From assembly GCF_000699445.3 (NCBI RefSeq), contig NC_067202.1, positions 17,393,644 through 17,457,643 on the forward strand: DNA of 64,000 nucleotides. The letters are read 5' to 3'. Below the pieces are notes generated by a model. It had not been told where the DNA came from. It did not search any database and worked only from the letters and a program-made list of their open reading frames with translations. Both the position numbers and the translations under genes were made by a program. Positions 33,855 through 45,924 of the stretch are shown here, in pieces. Each line of letters starts with the position of its first letter. The first letter of the stretch is position 1. Source of the stretch: Schistosoma haematobium (lineage: Eukaryota; Platyhelminthes; Trematoda; Strigeidida; Schistosomatidae).

Positions 33855-34125
33855 ACCAACATTCGAAATCTAAAGGGAATGCGTAGCTGTTTCACCATAG
33901 TATCGGACTCCTCAGCGACACGAATCTACGATCTTGCACGTAGGACTTGAACCCACGACCTCTGGACTCGCGCGCAAACGCTTAAAATTTAGTCTACTGA
34001 GCCGGCATCAAATAATGTTTATGTTTACCTTCATTCAATTCATGATATCTCACAACCCACATCGATCGCCTGCGATGGATAACCATCTGACACCCGACAC
34101 GACTCGAACTTCAACTTTATAAATG
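33855..34125 (-). mobile_element. SINE-B, minus copy
   Basis: Eroded ribozyme, B box (cttgaacccacgacc), A box and leader start. Confidence 0.6.
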
Positions 34126-34319
34126 TGTTGTACTGATAATTTTTGCTTGGCTAATCAATAAAAAGCTCTTTACTCACTCTCGGTTTCCTAATTCAAGTGT
34201 ATGCTTTTGACAAACATATAGCAAGTGTATATGTTAGTAGAAGCCTCAAACAATAGCTAAACACAACGCTTACATTGTGAATTTAAACACTGTTATGTTG
34301 CCCTAATGTTATTTGACAA

Positions 34320-34865
34320 ATCAGATTTAAATCATGAACTGACTATAGTTATGAAATTAGGAAGGGCTTTAAAGATATTCCGTTGTAGAATTGGATTTCT
34401 CAGTGGTAGTGTGCATCCACAATTCCATTAGATTCTGAACCCAAAACCTCCAAGTCTTTCAACTAAACTTTAACTTTAAGGTTACGGAGTTAGAACCCAA
34501 TGGTTTATAATTACAAGTTCAGGGAATTTACTATATCGCTTAACGATTTTTCAATGCCACTAGTAGGTGACCACTTCACATTTGAAATTGTTAAGCTCGA
34601 TTGATCATAATTACTCACCAGAACTCCGTAAGTTACCTTTCGAAACAGGTCACTAATGAACATATAGTTACTACCGATTTACGGGTTCGATCCCCAATAG
34701 AGTTGTAGATGGAAAGTGTTGAGACGTCCATACCAAAGCGAAACATCTGCCTGGTTCTTCACAGTCATCAATGGTTGCTTGATTAAGGTTAATCCGTAAT
34801 GTAAATTTTAAAAATTGAAAATCTCCACAAACTCCGTACGCTAGTGACAAACAATCTTTACTCAT
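34320..34865. mobile_element. SINE-B-like, old and diverged, both orientations
   Basis: Minus relic to about 34660, then a plus relic with B-box-like gggttcgatcccc and gcgaaac. Assignment is tentative. Confidence 0.35.
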
Positions 34866-35039
34866 TGATGCACGTCCACAAGACCATATTAGAATCGACT
34901 ACGGAATTTTCAACTCTTGTGACGTGTAACATATCTTCACATTATCTACTTATAATTCAGTTGGTTGATGTCACCTACAAACCTTCTTAATGAAACCTTT
35001 GGAAATCGAATGTCGTAATTATTCACTGGCATAATACTT

Positions 35040-35545
35040 ATTTATTTATTTTAACACATAAACATTGGTACAGTGAGGCACCAAATAGATATGCGTCACA
35101 CAAATTATTCAATATATGTGAGGGCTGCGATACTTCCTGGTTGCCCAAACCGAAGCAGGTGATTTTCTTAGGTGGGGGGAAGCACACCCAGAGCCTTCGA
35201 CCTAAAGGTCCGATCTACAACGTAGTGGAGCAAAGTAAGGAGATGCAGTCCCATGGTAACCGGTGACCAACGATTGATTCATAAACTATTTGTTCCCTCA
35301 GGGTACTGGAGTCCATGTCCACCATTGGTTTGGAATGAGGGTATTCCAACTCTCATAGGTGAACTCTCCGTGGCTGTCTATCCGGTTAAATTGCCGGACA
35401 TTCGTTTTTGTTCTCTCAATTTCGTAAACAACACTCGTGGTGTGAGAAAGGAGTGAGTGGGACTTTCCTTGGAGTGGTTGTATGCACGTGGTCATGTGAG
35501 AGCATTTCGAGAGGAAGAGTTGACTCTCCTCACTCTCGGCTGTAC
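35040..35545 (-). repeat. dispersed repeat Z, fused to U6 sequence
   Basis: TTTA-type tail at 35040, Z body ending at ctcggctgtaccac. Its 5' end (high coordinate) runs straight into U6 snRNA sequence in the same orientation. Confidence 0.7.
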
Positions 35546-35636
35546 CACGATTTTGGGTGTGATCCTTGAGCAGGGATCATGCTAATCTTCTCTGTATTGC
35601 TCCAATTTTAGTAAATGTACCACCTAAGTGAGTTAG
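35546..35636 (-). pseudogene. U6 snRNA pseudogene, 5' and central part
   Basis: On the minus strand ACTAAAATTGGAGCAATACA and GAGAAGATTAGCATGATCCC are near-exact U6 sequence, followed by CTGCTCAAGGATCACAC. The order runs from near the U6 5' end to about CGTG and then switches to repeat Z. The 3' U-rich end is missing. U6 acts in the spliceosome; this copy lacks the 3' stem and has changes (atGATCcc where GGCC is usual), so it is a retrotransposed chimera rather than a gene. Confidence 0.8.
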
Positions 35637-35689
35637 TGTTTGTGAATAGAGATTCCAGTAGGTTCAGCAATATACAACAGACGAAATCG

Positions 35690-36930
35690 TAAACCATGGA
35701 ATTCTTGATCACCCTCGCCTGTTCTTTACTCAACGATGGTGGATCATGTTACGCTATGCGATGACGGACTTCCCGAATTATACACCCTATATAATCGGCT
35801 CCACAGGAATATTTGAACTGATAAATACATATGGATGTGGTGAATTTAAGCACTTTGTCTTTATTGACGGTTCTCATTATCGAGCAGTTATCGAAAACCG
35901 TATTCAGTTTGGCTGCGGTAAATGTTTTCTGCACTACATTTCTTGACCTTTGAGTTACAATTTCCTCAGTAGTGTCATTCGGGAATTGCAATTTCAAGAA
36001 CGGTACTTTCTCCAAAGTGGTAGACATATTCGATTTTCTTTTCATTTCATTTATATGGTCCTTGATAAATTTCACTGGATATCTATTTTAACAGTTGAGA
36101 TCATGAGTCACTTGAAGCTAGACCACCATGGAAAACCTGGGAGCACTGGATGGCCGTTTCTTCCTATTGCGAGATTCGAACCCAGGACCTATCAGTCTCG
36201 CGCCAGGCGCTTAACCAACCAGACCACTGAGCCGGTATCCAACGGTGTTAATGTCTAACTTCAACTAATCCACGAAATTGAGCGACACATCCACCATTGT
36301 CATCAATGAGTTACTACCTCACAACAGACCCGGTTGAACTCCACTGGTCACTGCTTCTCACTAGAACTCCAGGATATATTTCTTGAAGCTAGTCACTAGT
36401 GAGCATATGTTGATTAGTATCAGAACGGGTTTTGTGGAGATTGTAGTAATTTCAACAGTTGAGATCATGAGTCAATTGAAGCTAGACATTATGAATATTA
36501 TTCAATTCATCTAAAATGATTTCATCAGAATAAATCATTCTAGCATAATCGATAATTGATAGATGGATGAATATTATCAAATATATTTAGTGAATTATCC
36601 TTCATATGTTGCCTTTCTACTACCATGAAAGTCTCATCTATATAGTGGCAGTAAGATGTTAGATAGCTGAATGTATCTTTAACTGATTCATTTTCCGATC
36701 TTACAAGAAAAAAAATGTTTGTCAGGAGAGGATCCAACGGCTACACTTTCCATATATCTATGGTATTCATTGTCAAATCGGTAGTGGACATTCATCGTAC
36801 ATCTAAGAATTAACAGTTTATCACGGATGCAGGAATTAAGGTCTCTATGTACCTCTTTGTTAGTTCATTCCAAGTAGACTCCACTGTTTCCACCAGGGGG
36901 ATGTTATTGAGTAACGACGATACATGAAGT
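35690..36930 (-). pseudogene. Penelope-like element remnant, lineage 2 (RT plus GIY-YIG-like end)
   Basis: Reading the minus strand from right to left: a segment VHYRFDNEYHRYMESVAVGS (box before the catalytic motif), a frameshift, PLLTNIFFLVRSENES, then SYCHYIDETFMVVERQ with YIDE in the YxDD position, then NIHPSINYRLC. After a SINE-B insertion (36085-36490) a second part (35749-36075) ends SICIYQFKYSCGADYIG then REVRHRI, resembling the start of a GIY-YIG endonuclease. The order is typical of Penelope-like retroelements. Frameshifts and the insertion make it dead. Distinct from the lineage at 13845. Confidence 0.65.
36085..36490 (-). mobile_element. SINE-B, tandem (tail-leader) copy inside a Penelope-like element
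   Basis: Tail, ribozyme with a deletion, B box, A box, leader, then immediately the tail of a second unit at 36430-36490. Confidence 0.7.
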
Positions 36931-37190
36931 TATTCTCGACTGACAGATTATTTATGTTATCAATGATGTTGCTTTATTATGATAGATTGAATTATACATA
37001 GCTAAAACAAATCGAAGGGGTTAGCTATCTTTATGTATTTCCGGTTGATCATATAGTTTTGGTGTTATCGTCCCTGTTCTTCTTTTTGTTTTTAAGTTAA
37101 CCTCTCATGAAATTGACATTTATTGACGAGCACTCAAGTCGATATTCATTTATCCCAAGTAAAACAGTGGAGCCTATAATAACTGACTAA
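36931..37190. other. non-coding, possibly more of the Penelope-like element
   Basis: Weak similarity only. No reliable call. Confidence 0.3.
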
Positions 37191-37194
37191 CAGT

Positions 37195-37440
37195 AATTTT
37201 AAGAATTGGCTAAAAGTAGACATTAACACCGTTGAATGTCGGCCAGCTCAATGGTCTAGAGGTTAAACATTTGCGTGCGAGACCGATAGGTGGTGGGTTC
37301 GAATCTCACAATGAGGGATCATGGAAGCGTACTATTGAAGAGTCCCACAGTAGGACGAAACGGCCATTCAGTGTTTTCTGGTTTTCCATAGTATTCTAGC
37401 TTCAATTGACTTATGATCTCAACTCTTAAAATTTATTAAG
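37195..37440 (+). mobile_element. SINE-B, plus copy
   Basis: A box, B box (gggttcgaatctc), ribozyme with TTGAAGA core (C3 lost) and GTCC/GGAC, tail. Confidence 0.7.
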
Positions 37441-37764
37441 TTGATTTTATTGGTAATCATATAAAACAAGGCGATTACATATGGTACCGATAGACCCCAT
37501 CTAGTGTATACGAATTTTGATTTCAGTAAACATTTCGTAATTAATCCCAATTCAATAATCAATAACTTTAGGGGTTTCCGTTAATAATGTAATGTAGTTA
37601 TACAAAATACAGTTTCCAATTATATATGAGAGCTAGTATTATTACTTAATTGGTTGTTTAAACTAACTTAGATGGGAATGTACATTCGAACCTGTTGATA
37701 ACTAGTCGAATGGTAAATACTTTATATAATTCAATTACCATTCTTATGAACAATATCATGTGAA

Positions 37765-38165
37765 TCTTTTAAATTCACATGGTGTTGATTTTACCTGTAT
37801 CTTCCCATTATTGTTTAGGACTACAATTGATCAGTCTCACTCACTCTTATTGGTATATATGCATACTGTGCGTATTGTCTTAAGTCACGAGCATTATAAG
37901 CAAAGATGGATAGTAGCTAGTAGTGCAATCTAGTTTGACGTGCGTTTCATCCTATTTGATACTCATCAGCTGTATATACCTAGATCTCGGAATTGATGTT
38001 CACTCCGGGACTCATCAGCTAAGTGGATAACACGATGATGTTTTAAGCAAACGTTACTGGATTCAAGTAAACCCCAACAAATTTGAGATGCAAATACATC
38101 TAACTGACGAATCTCAAATAGGATGAAACATGTGTCCTGTATTCCACTATTAGCTACCATCCATC
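37765..38165. mobile_element. SINE-A, head-to-head fold-back
   Basis: Minus arm to about 38010 with a CTGATGA core, then a plus arm with A box, weak B box and ribozyme (38098-38143, CTGACGA, GAAAC). Confidence 0.75.
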
Positions 38166-38535
38166 TTTACTTATGTTAATCTTTTGTTTAAATTTCACAC
38201 CAAGTATATCAGTATATAGCTTTGTGTAATATTTGATAAGTAAACGGTCTCTTTTTTCTTCACTTACTCTTCAATATATCACTACTTATAGGGGTCATTT
38301 TACATATAGCACTTAGTTATTATGTTGTATTTCAGACCCCCCCCCGAAAAAACCAAGGTGATTACAAAATGAAGTTGATCCCATGATTGAACGGATTGTT
38401 GTTTTGTATATTTGACAGATTTATCACATATACTTATGTATGTCTTTTTGTTTTTATATTTAAAAAAAACGAATACCTGACATCACATCTTCGAAAAGAG
38501 ATTCTCCATATGTATATATGTATATATAATGTACT

Positions 38536-38622
38536 TAAGAGAGAGAGAGAGAGAGAGAGTGAGTGAGTGAGTGAGTGAGTGAGTGAGTGAGTGAGTGAGT
38601 GAGTGAGTGAGTGAGTGAGTGA
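38536..38622 (+). repeat. AG then TGAG microsatellite
   Basis: Simple repeat. ORFs over it are artefacts. Confidence 0.9.
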
Positions 38623-38864
38623 GAGAAAGACAAAAGGTACAGTCATATGAATTAGTATCTATGCTAATCAACAATCATTGACATTTGCCAAAACATTTAA
38701 TAATATATAGTTGAATTATATCACATGATTTCATTGGCCTCATTTGGAAGAATTGATTCCATCTATCTATAGATCTATGCTGTACCAAAAAAAGAGAAAA
38801 GTTTAAAAGGTTATTTAGAGTATTATAAATTCTTGGCTAATGTTTCTTTGTACTATTCACTTAT

Positions 38865-38990
38865 TGATGGAGGTTTATTCTCTGAGCTGGATGGTTTAGT
38901 CGTGGAGCTTTCATCGTTCTTCTAAACGACATCAGAAGAAGAACAATGAAAGCTCCACGATCATCACCTGAGCTATAAATCTTCTCTACC
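38865..38990. mobile_element. Penelope terminal repeat, fold-back
   Basis: Minus arm (gagctggatggtttagtcgt) and plus arm (agaacaatgaaagctccacg) meet head to head. Confidence 0.6.
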
Positions 38991-39044
38991 ATCTGATTAT
39001 TCACATGAATTATGTGAACCTCTGTATATGGATAGATTAGTTTT

Positions 39045-39235
39045 AATAGTTGAGATCATGAGTCCACCATGAAAAACCTGAAAGCATTGGACGACCGTTT
39101 CGTCCTATTGTGGGGCTCCTCAGGAGTGCACATCCACGATTCCGCCTCGTGAGATTCGAACTCAGGACCTATCAGTTTGATAGGTTAACTATTAAAATTA
39201 CTATCATATCCAAAAAACCCCTTCTGAAGGATAGG
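39045..39235 (-). mobile_element. SINE-B, minus copy
   Basis: Ribozyme with CTGAGGA core and weak stems. Part of the body is deleted. Confidence 0.6.
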
Positions 39236-39439
39236 TTAGTTGTTTTTTTAAGGAAAGGAAAGGTATTGTCATTAAATCCAAAACAATATATTACTCGCTA
39301 TGTATTTTAATGTGTTCTGTTCTAATGTGATGATACGACTCTATAACACTTGAACTGATGGTCTCTCATTCTACTGACTTGGTTACATAAATGATACATT
39401 CAAGTTCATTTTCTACTAATATAATGTTTCTAAATTTTT

Positions 39440-39855
39440 TAATAGTTGAGATCATGAGTGAAGTGAATGAAGCTAGACCACCACGGAAAGCTTGGAAACA
39501 CTGGACAGTCGTTTCATCCTGCTGTGGGACTCCTCATCAGTGGGCATCCAAGATCCCGCATTGTGAGGTTCAAACCCATGACCTATCAGTCTCGCGCGCA
39601 AATGGTTAACCTCTAGATCATTGAGCTGGCTGGCATCCAACCGTGTTAATGTCTAAATTCAACTAATCCACGAAATTGAGTGACACATCCACCATTGTCT
39701 TCAGTGAATTACTATCTCACAACAAGTCCGGTTGAAATCCACTGGTCACTGCTTCTCACTAAAACTCCAGGAAATACCAATTGACCATATGAGCGTATGC
39801 TGATTAGTATCAGAAGGGGTTTTGTGGATATTATAGTAATTTTAATAGCTGCTTC
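39440..39855 (-). mobile_element. SINE-B, minus copy with leader and second tail
   Basis: Complete order tail, ribozyme, B box, A box, leader, and the start of the next tail (gttttgtggatattatagta). Confidence 0.65.
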
Positions 39856-40194
39856 GTTGTAGTATATATCTCTTTATCAGTATGAATCCATAACTTTCAA
39901 GTCTTTAAGCGAATGTCTAACTATTAGAAACATTTAGTTATGATCTGAGTGTATACATTTCCAACTTCAGTCAGTTTATGATATAGGGCGACGATCGTTT
40001 TATGTCACTAAAGACAGTGTTTTCACCACAAATATATGTGAACACCACTAGTCAAGACTTCGCACTAGAACATCAGTTACTCAACTAGAAATTAATGGTT
40101 AACGGGATGATTATCAAATACATTTTACCATGGATAAGATAAAATTAACACCAAATAAAATCTAGCGAGTTGATTGGTAGTAAGTTAATATACA

Positions 40195-40350
40195 ATAGTT
40201 GGAATATGACTGGCAGTGGAATCCAGAATACACGTTTCGTTCTAGTCTGAACATGTCAACTAGATATACCTGCATACAATAGAGTTGATGTTCACTCTAT
40301 GACCTGAACAGGACAAAACTCTCATCCTAGATACCACTACTAACCATATT
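40195..40350. mobile_element. SINE-A, short fold-back
   Basis: Minus ribozyme arm (gtggaatccagaatacacgt) and a truncated plus arm (aggacaaaactctcatccta). Confidence 0.6.
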
Positions 40351-40829
40351 TTGTCTATCCTATATCAACTTATATCCTAATGGTTGTGTTATCAAGTCAA
40401 TCTGTAACCAAAACTGATCGAATTGTAGTCAAAACTATCAAGAATACAATGATGTAAACTATTTCAAATGGAATATTAACGTTACATATGTAGAATTCTT
40501 TAAGAAATATTGATGTGAATAGAGTAATTCTAAAGTCCAAAGGTAATCAATTATCCATAGATTACGTAATAGTAACTATGAGAGATAATCTCGGTAAGTG
40601 TTGATAACATAATATGAGACTGTCATATGAAGTAGGTATTCAAATAAACGTTTCTATTAGAGAGTATACTATCTTAAATTGAGAAAAGAGATGGATATTG
40701 TCACGTTATTCAAATGAAGTCATTAATCTTATAATCAATTTCTTTGAATAATATACATCATTCTTCTTAAGTTTAACGAATCAAGTGGGTTTGTTGGTTA
40801 ATCGAATGATTTTGCTGGTGCTATGTTAA

Positions 40830-41515
40830 TACGGCTGCAAAACGTTGTCATTAAGAGTAGAAGATAATTGTAAGTTACTAGTATTTGATCACAGATGTCT
40901 TAGAAATACAGCTCACATCTGCTGGAATCACCGAGTAAGTAATAGTGAGGTTAGACATAGGGTATTAGGGAATGATGATGGTAAATCAGTTGATGAGGTT
41001 GTAAATCTTCATCGACTGAGATCGTTGGGCCACGTGCTATGTATGCCTGAACACCGATTACCACGACATACAACGCTGACTGGTATTAAGGATGGTTGAA
41101 AGAAAGTTAGGGGTGGCCAAACCAAAACGTTGCATCAGTCCATAAAGTCACTAACTTCTAGTCTGAGTCATGTTGGTGGTAGATGCAGACTACTTGGTTG
41201 AGGTCCGCGTGACTATCGTAACCGATGGTTAAAGACTCTTGGTGACATGGCTCAGAATCGATCACAATGGCGTCGGTGTATGCACTCTCTGTCTTCCCTA
41301 AAACCATGAGATTAAAATTGCTCCATATCTTTTTTTCTATCAACTAACTTTCTCTTTCTGTACTTTATCCTCAAATGCAATCTTTCTTTTATATACTACT
41401 ACTATTGAATTAACTACTTCTATGAACTTGGTGTTCATCTTGTTGTGCTAATGAGGTATGGGAACTTGGACCGATGCATATATGTGCCTGGTCCTATGTT
41501 GTAGCTGACTGATTG
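40830..41515 (+). mobile_element. LINE-2 C-terminal region and 3' end
   Basis: The plus frame reads LLVFDHRCLRNTAHICWNHR then RHRVLGNDDGKSVDEVVNLH and RLRSLGHVLCMPEHRLPRHT, the conserved C-terminal region of a schistosome LINE. The TGAC-tailed 3' end follows. 5'-truncated and interrupted by stops. Confidence 0.7.
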
Positions 41516-41899
41516 ACATACTACTTATATCTGTCAACATCAGTAGCACACACGTCATAGATTGTATAGTGTGTTGTGATGTTTTCAGAACATTGTAAAT
41601 CCATTATTATTTCAAGAAGTATTTCATAGTGAACAAAGTTTTAGAATCTATTTAAGTAAATTATATTCATGGATTCACCAGTGATAGATGTTAAGATAAG
41701 CTATTGAATTACTAGGTAAAACTAGTGACCATCGGAGTTTAATCACGTTGGAACTGAGTTAACGAAAATTGAAAACTTGAACTAATCAATGGTCAGAATG
41801 TTGCTTTCTCCATATGAAATTCTTGAGGCTTATCTTGGATAGGGTTATGGATGACTACTGTTAAGTCACAAACTAGTACATGATATGCTCTGTATTCCT

Positions 41900-42250
41900 G
41901 TTTGATTTTCAATGATTCTTCAGTTAATTTCAGTCTGTATTGAAAATAATGCTGAGGTTAAAAATAGAGTACTAGATGTAGATGGTAAAACTGATGATGA
42001 GCTAATTACTCTTTATCAACTGAGTTGGTTCAAACATGCATTACATATACCTAGAAACCGTCCGCTTCGACAGGCGCTTTTGTCTGATACAACAGTAGAT
42101 TAGAAGAAACATAGTAATAACCAAATGAAAACGGGTTATCAGTTAAGAAAACCGCTAACTATTGGGCTTATTCATGTTTATGGATGCAGAATAATTGGTT
42201 GGGGACCCCATAGATTCAGAACTAGTTACAATGGTGTAGATACATTGACG
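41900..42250 (+). mobile_element. LINE-2 relic, diverged
   Basis: VKNRVLDVDGKTDDELITLY and LSWFKHALHIPRNRPLRQAL correspond to the 40980 copy. Older. Confidence 0.55.
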
Positions 42251-42454
42251 ATTTTTCTTCCAAAGATCTCCAGTTTCAAAATTAATTTGCACTTTTATGT
42301 CCCAAAATCCGTGCATTTTGTATCATATTTTCTATGTTTAATCCTTTCTACTTTCACGGTATTTGTTTACATAGTTTCAATTCGTTGTTCTAATATGATG
42401 TTACGACTCAAAACCGATGAACATATGAATCCATGTTTTATTCGTACATTTATT

Positions 42455-42935
42455 TATTTATTTATTTAAACGCATAAACATTAGTATAGGGAGGTACCAA
42501 ATAGATATGCGCCACAAATATCATCCGATTTGTGTGATGGCTGGAATACTGTCTGAGTTCCAAAACCGAAAGAGGTAGTTATTTTAGATAACCACACCCT
42601 GAGCCCTCGACCTAAAGGTCTGATCCACATTGCAGTGAAGAAACGTCAGCAGATGCAGTCTCGTGGTAACCAGTGATCAACAATAGGTTCATACGACATT
42701 TGTTTCCTCACGATCCTGGAGCTCATATGAATGATTGTTTTAGAATCAGGGTTTTCCAACACTCGTTGGTGGAACCTCCATATCCACCATCCCGGTTAAA
42801 TCGCCGGTAACACTTCTGCAGAGAGAAAGCAGTGAGTAGGACTTCCCTGGTTGTGGTTGTAGTCACATGGCCATGTGAGAGGATTTAGAGCGGGAGGGCT
42901 AATTCTCTGTACCTTCGACAGTACTAGGGCGTTTG
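42455..42935 (-). repeat. dispersed repeat Z
   Basis: TTTA-type tail at the left. Diverged body. Confidence 0.6.
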
Positions 42936-43067
42936 GCGGCTCCAGGTTTTATGTTGCTTACGACAAACTGCTCACAATTCAAATGAATTAAACAGTGTCA
43001 TTGTTGATAAATTTTTGGTAATCACTATCATTATAATCTGTTCACATATTTTGTTTTCTTTTTTTAG

Positions 43068-43133
43068 AAATGAATCCAAAACTTAATCCTCCTACATACA
43101 TGCAGAAATTGGATGATGTTCTTGTTGAAAATG
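43068..43133 (+). CDS. 66-base symmetric exon
   Basis: Strong acceptor (gttttctttttttag) and GTAGGT donor. It enters with two bases and exits with one, so it is phase 1-1 and a multiple of three. It encodes MNPKLNPPTYMQKLDDVLVEN. The PPTYMQKLDDVLVENG string resembles the first strand of an I-set immunoglobulin domain, but no continuation of such a domain is visible in the next recognised exon, so this is only a weak hint. Confidence 0.6.
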
Positions 43134-43269
43134 GTAGGTTATTGTAATACAAATATTCTTAATTCCATTTTCAATATTACCAATTTCCAATTTTGTATGT
43201 TTTAATACAATTTCATACAAATGATAATACTGTGCACTAAACCAAATTAGGAAATAATCAACCTTGATG

Positions 43270-43605
43270 TTAAGTATCATCATCGTCTGTTACCCTTTAT
43301 GGAGGAGCACCGGCATCCTCCATCCAACTCTGTCATGGATATTTACTTTCCAGTTTTTTCTAGTTGTTATTCATGCTTCCAATTCCAGACATAGTGTGTC
43401 ATTTGGTCGCCCTCTTTTCCGTTTCTGTTCAGGATTCCAAGTTAGCGTTTGCCTCGTGATGCAGTTTGATGATTTTCTTAATGTATGTCTTATCCACTTC
43501 CAACGTCTTCTTCTAATTTCGTCCTCAGCTGGAAGCTGGTTTGTTCCCTCCCACAGAGGACTGTTGATGATGGTATCCGGCCAACGAGCACTGAGTAGAT
43601 TGGTA
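43270..43605 (-). mobile_element. RTE-like LINE 3' end
   Basis: Minus frame: [50 protein letters not shown]. The TTAC tail is nearly lost. Confidence 0.65.
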
Positions 43606-43624
43606 AAAAAAAGTATCGGGTACA

Positions 43625-44025
43625 TATGAGCCGCACAAGTCACTTCATTTGTATGTGGGCTATGATACTGTTTGGGTGCTCAGACCGAAGCAGGTTGTTT
43701 TCTTAGGGCGCCACTCCCGGAGCCTTTGACCTAAAGGCAGTGGGGCAACGTCAGGAGATGTGATCCCATTGTAGCCGGTGACCAACAATTAGTTCATACT
43801 CTACTTGTTCTTTCAGGATTCTGGAGACGATTGGTTTGGAATCTGGGTTTTCCAACTCCTCTAGATGGATCTTCCGTATTCACCAACCGGGTTAAATCAC
43901 CGGATATTCTCTGTTTATCCTCTCAATTTCGTAAACAACACCGCGTTTTAGAGAAAGCAATGGGTAGGACTTCTATTGGAGTGGCTGTATACACACGGCC
44001 ATATAAGAGCATTTGGGGGCGATGA
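43625..44025 (-). repeat. dispersed repeat Z
   Basis: Lacks the AAATA-type tail. Abuts the RTE-like copy. Confidence 0.6.
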
Positions 44026-44214
44026 TTCAAGTGAACTATATCATGTGGATTTATTCATAACTTGCGAAACAATCTCATCAAACAGATTTTATCAGACGAA
44101 CATATTATATAATATTAGACTAGAATAAATCTTTCCATTAAGAAAAACAAATACAATGATTAACACAATTTCATATGATGTAAAAAAATACATCAATTAT
44201 TATCAGCATAGCGT

Positions 44215-44585
44215 TGTGGAGATTGTTCAGTTTTAATTCAGATCATGTGCTCATCAGCGAGAAGTAATTCTTGGAGTTCTAGTGAGAAGCCGTGGTCAAC
44301 AGAGTTCAATTATGTCGGCTGTGAGGCAGTTACCCACTAAAGACAATGGAAGATAGTTGAGCAAAATCTTGGATTGGTTGAAATTAGACATTAACACCAT
44401 TGGACACCGGCTCAGTTGTCTAGAGGTTAGAAGTTCACACACTAGATCAAAGGTCCCGAGTACATGGCCATAGACGTTCACTGTTGAGAGGTCCTATACT
44501 AGGATGAAACATGTATCCATTAGTTCCAGGTTTCCAATGGTGATCTAACATTGATCGACACACGATCTCAATCTCAATTACTATG
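44215..44585 (+). mobile_element. SINE-B, full-length plus copy
   Basis: Leader, A box, degraded B box, ribozyme remnant (ttgagaggtcctatactagg) and tail. Confidence 0.65.
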
Positions 44586-44993
44586 GTAATTAAATTTCAA
44601 TTTACAATTTTTTCAATATTATGCAAATCAATTAACTGAAATACAAATGTTACGTTCAATCATCGAAACAAACAAACAAACAAACATTTTCAGTGATAAT
44701 TTGAGAACAAAAACTCATTATACATTCATTTATATGACATATATATATATATAAGGTATAATTGACTACAGTAATCAAGGATTGATTACAACGTGATGAA
44801 TGAATCAATAACAGTTTTCAACAGAGACTGAAATCAATCGTCAGAACATCAAGGATACGTGGAAAAGATATCTTGATATAAATTCGTTTACGTGGTTACT
44901 TGACGGTCTTCTTGAATATCTGGGTTACCTGTACCTACCATCTAGATATTTTAACAAGTTATCGATTTTCTTGTTTGTTTTAATCTATACATC

Positions 44994-45254
44994 GGTAAGA
45001 CTATCATTTATAGATGAATCAATCAGGTGTATAAGATAACACGTCTCTAATCTTGGCGCAAAATTCACTCATCTATTTGGGTAAATAAAGTTTTGACATT
45101 TTAGCTGATGTTCGTGATGAAAACACGAAGTCTAATTCCTAAGCTTAATTCCTCACACAGGTTCATAACCCTCATTTGATCCTGATTATTCAGTGGACAC
45201 TCTGAAGGTCAGTCTAGAGTCGCTCATAGGTAGACCATGAATTATAGTTTCACT
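44994..45254 (+). mobile_element. Merlin-type MITE, 261 bp
   Basis: Left end ggtaagactatcatttatag, right end (reversed) gtgaaactataattcatggt. Flanked by tATACATC (44986-44993) and cATACATC (45255-45262). Confidence 0.65.
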
Positions 45255-45786
45255 CATACATCATTATGCCTTTCGTTGTAAAAGTTACAAAAGGCTAAGT
45301 CAGAGATATTGTGGTTGCTGGCAGCAGTATGCATTAAAAAAAATTGTACATTATTTCGATTTCAATTTACTAGACTGTTAACTTCTTAGTCGATCAGCTA
45401 CAACGTAAGACTGCTAAATTCTAACTAGCGATCACTCAATAGGTTATCGTCAGGATCGACCATAAAGTAAGAAATGGGAACTTGTTGATATACTTTATGC
45501 TGAGAATCTTATATTGTAACAAAAAGTATAATATTGAATAAAGCTATTAATAATTATAATAATAAATTTGTAACCTTATATGAAAGCAATCCAATAATCT
45601 CCGAGTTTAACCGTGAATGTAGTACCATTCAATGAATAGATCAAAAACTAATGATCCATGTTTTTGCAAATTTACTTAATTTCACATGATATAGCCTCAG
45701 AGGGGCTCCAGGAAGAGTTCATGATAGGGTATGGTGATCAATTCTCTCAAAACTATACACTCATGAATATATGATAATTATTTTGA

Positions 45787-45823
<37 letters not shown>
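45787..45823 (+). repeat. TTA microsatellite
   Basis: About 12 units. Confidence 0.85.
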
Positions 45824-45924
45824 GGCTTTAGTCAATATTATATTTTGCGTACAATATAGAATTCTCAGTACGAAGCATTTCAACAAGTTTCCGTTTATTA
45901 TTTCTTAACCGATAATGACGATAG

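Noticed and set aside
42125..42469. 114-codon ORF with a hydrophobic C-terminus
   Set aside because: It begins in a LINE-2 relic and runs into A+T-rich DNA, giving Phe/Tyr/Ile-rich peptide without splice or start support.
43068..43133. Immunoglobulin I-set domain in the host gene
   Set aside because: Only the first strand-like motif is present. The next phase-compatible exon does not continue the fold, so the domain is not claimed.
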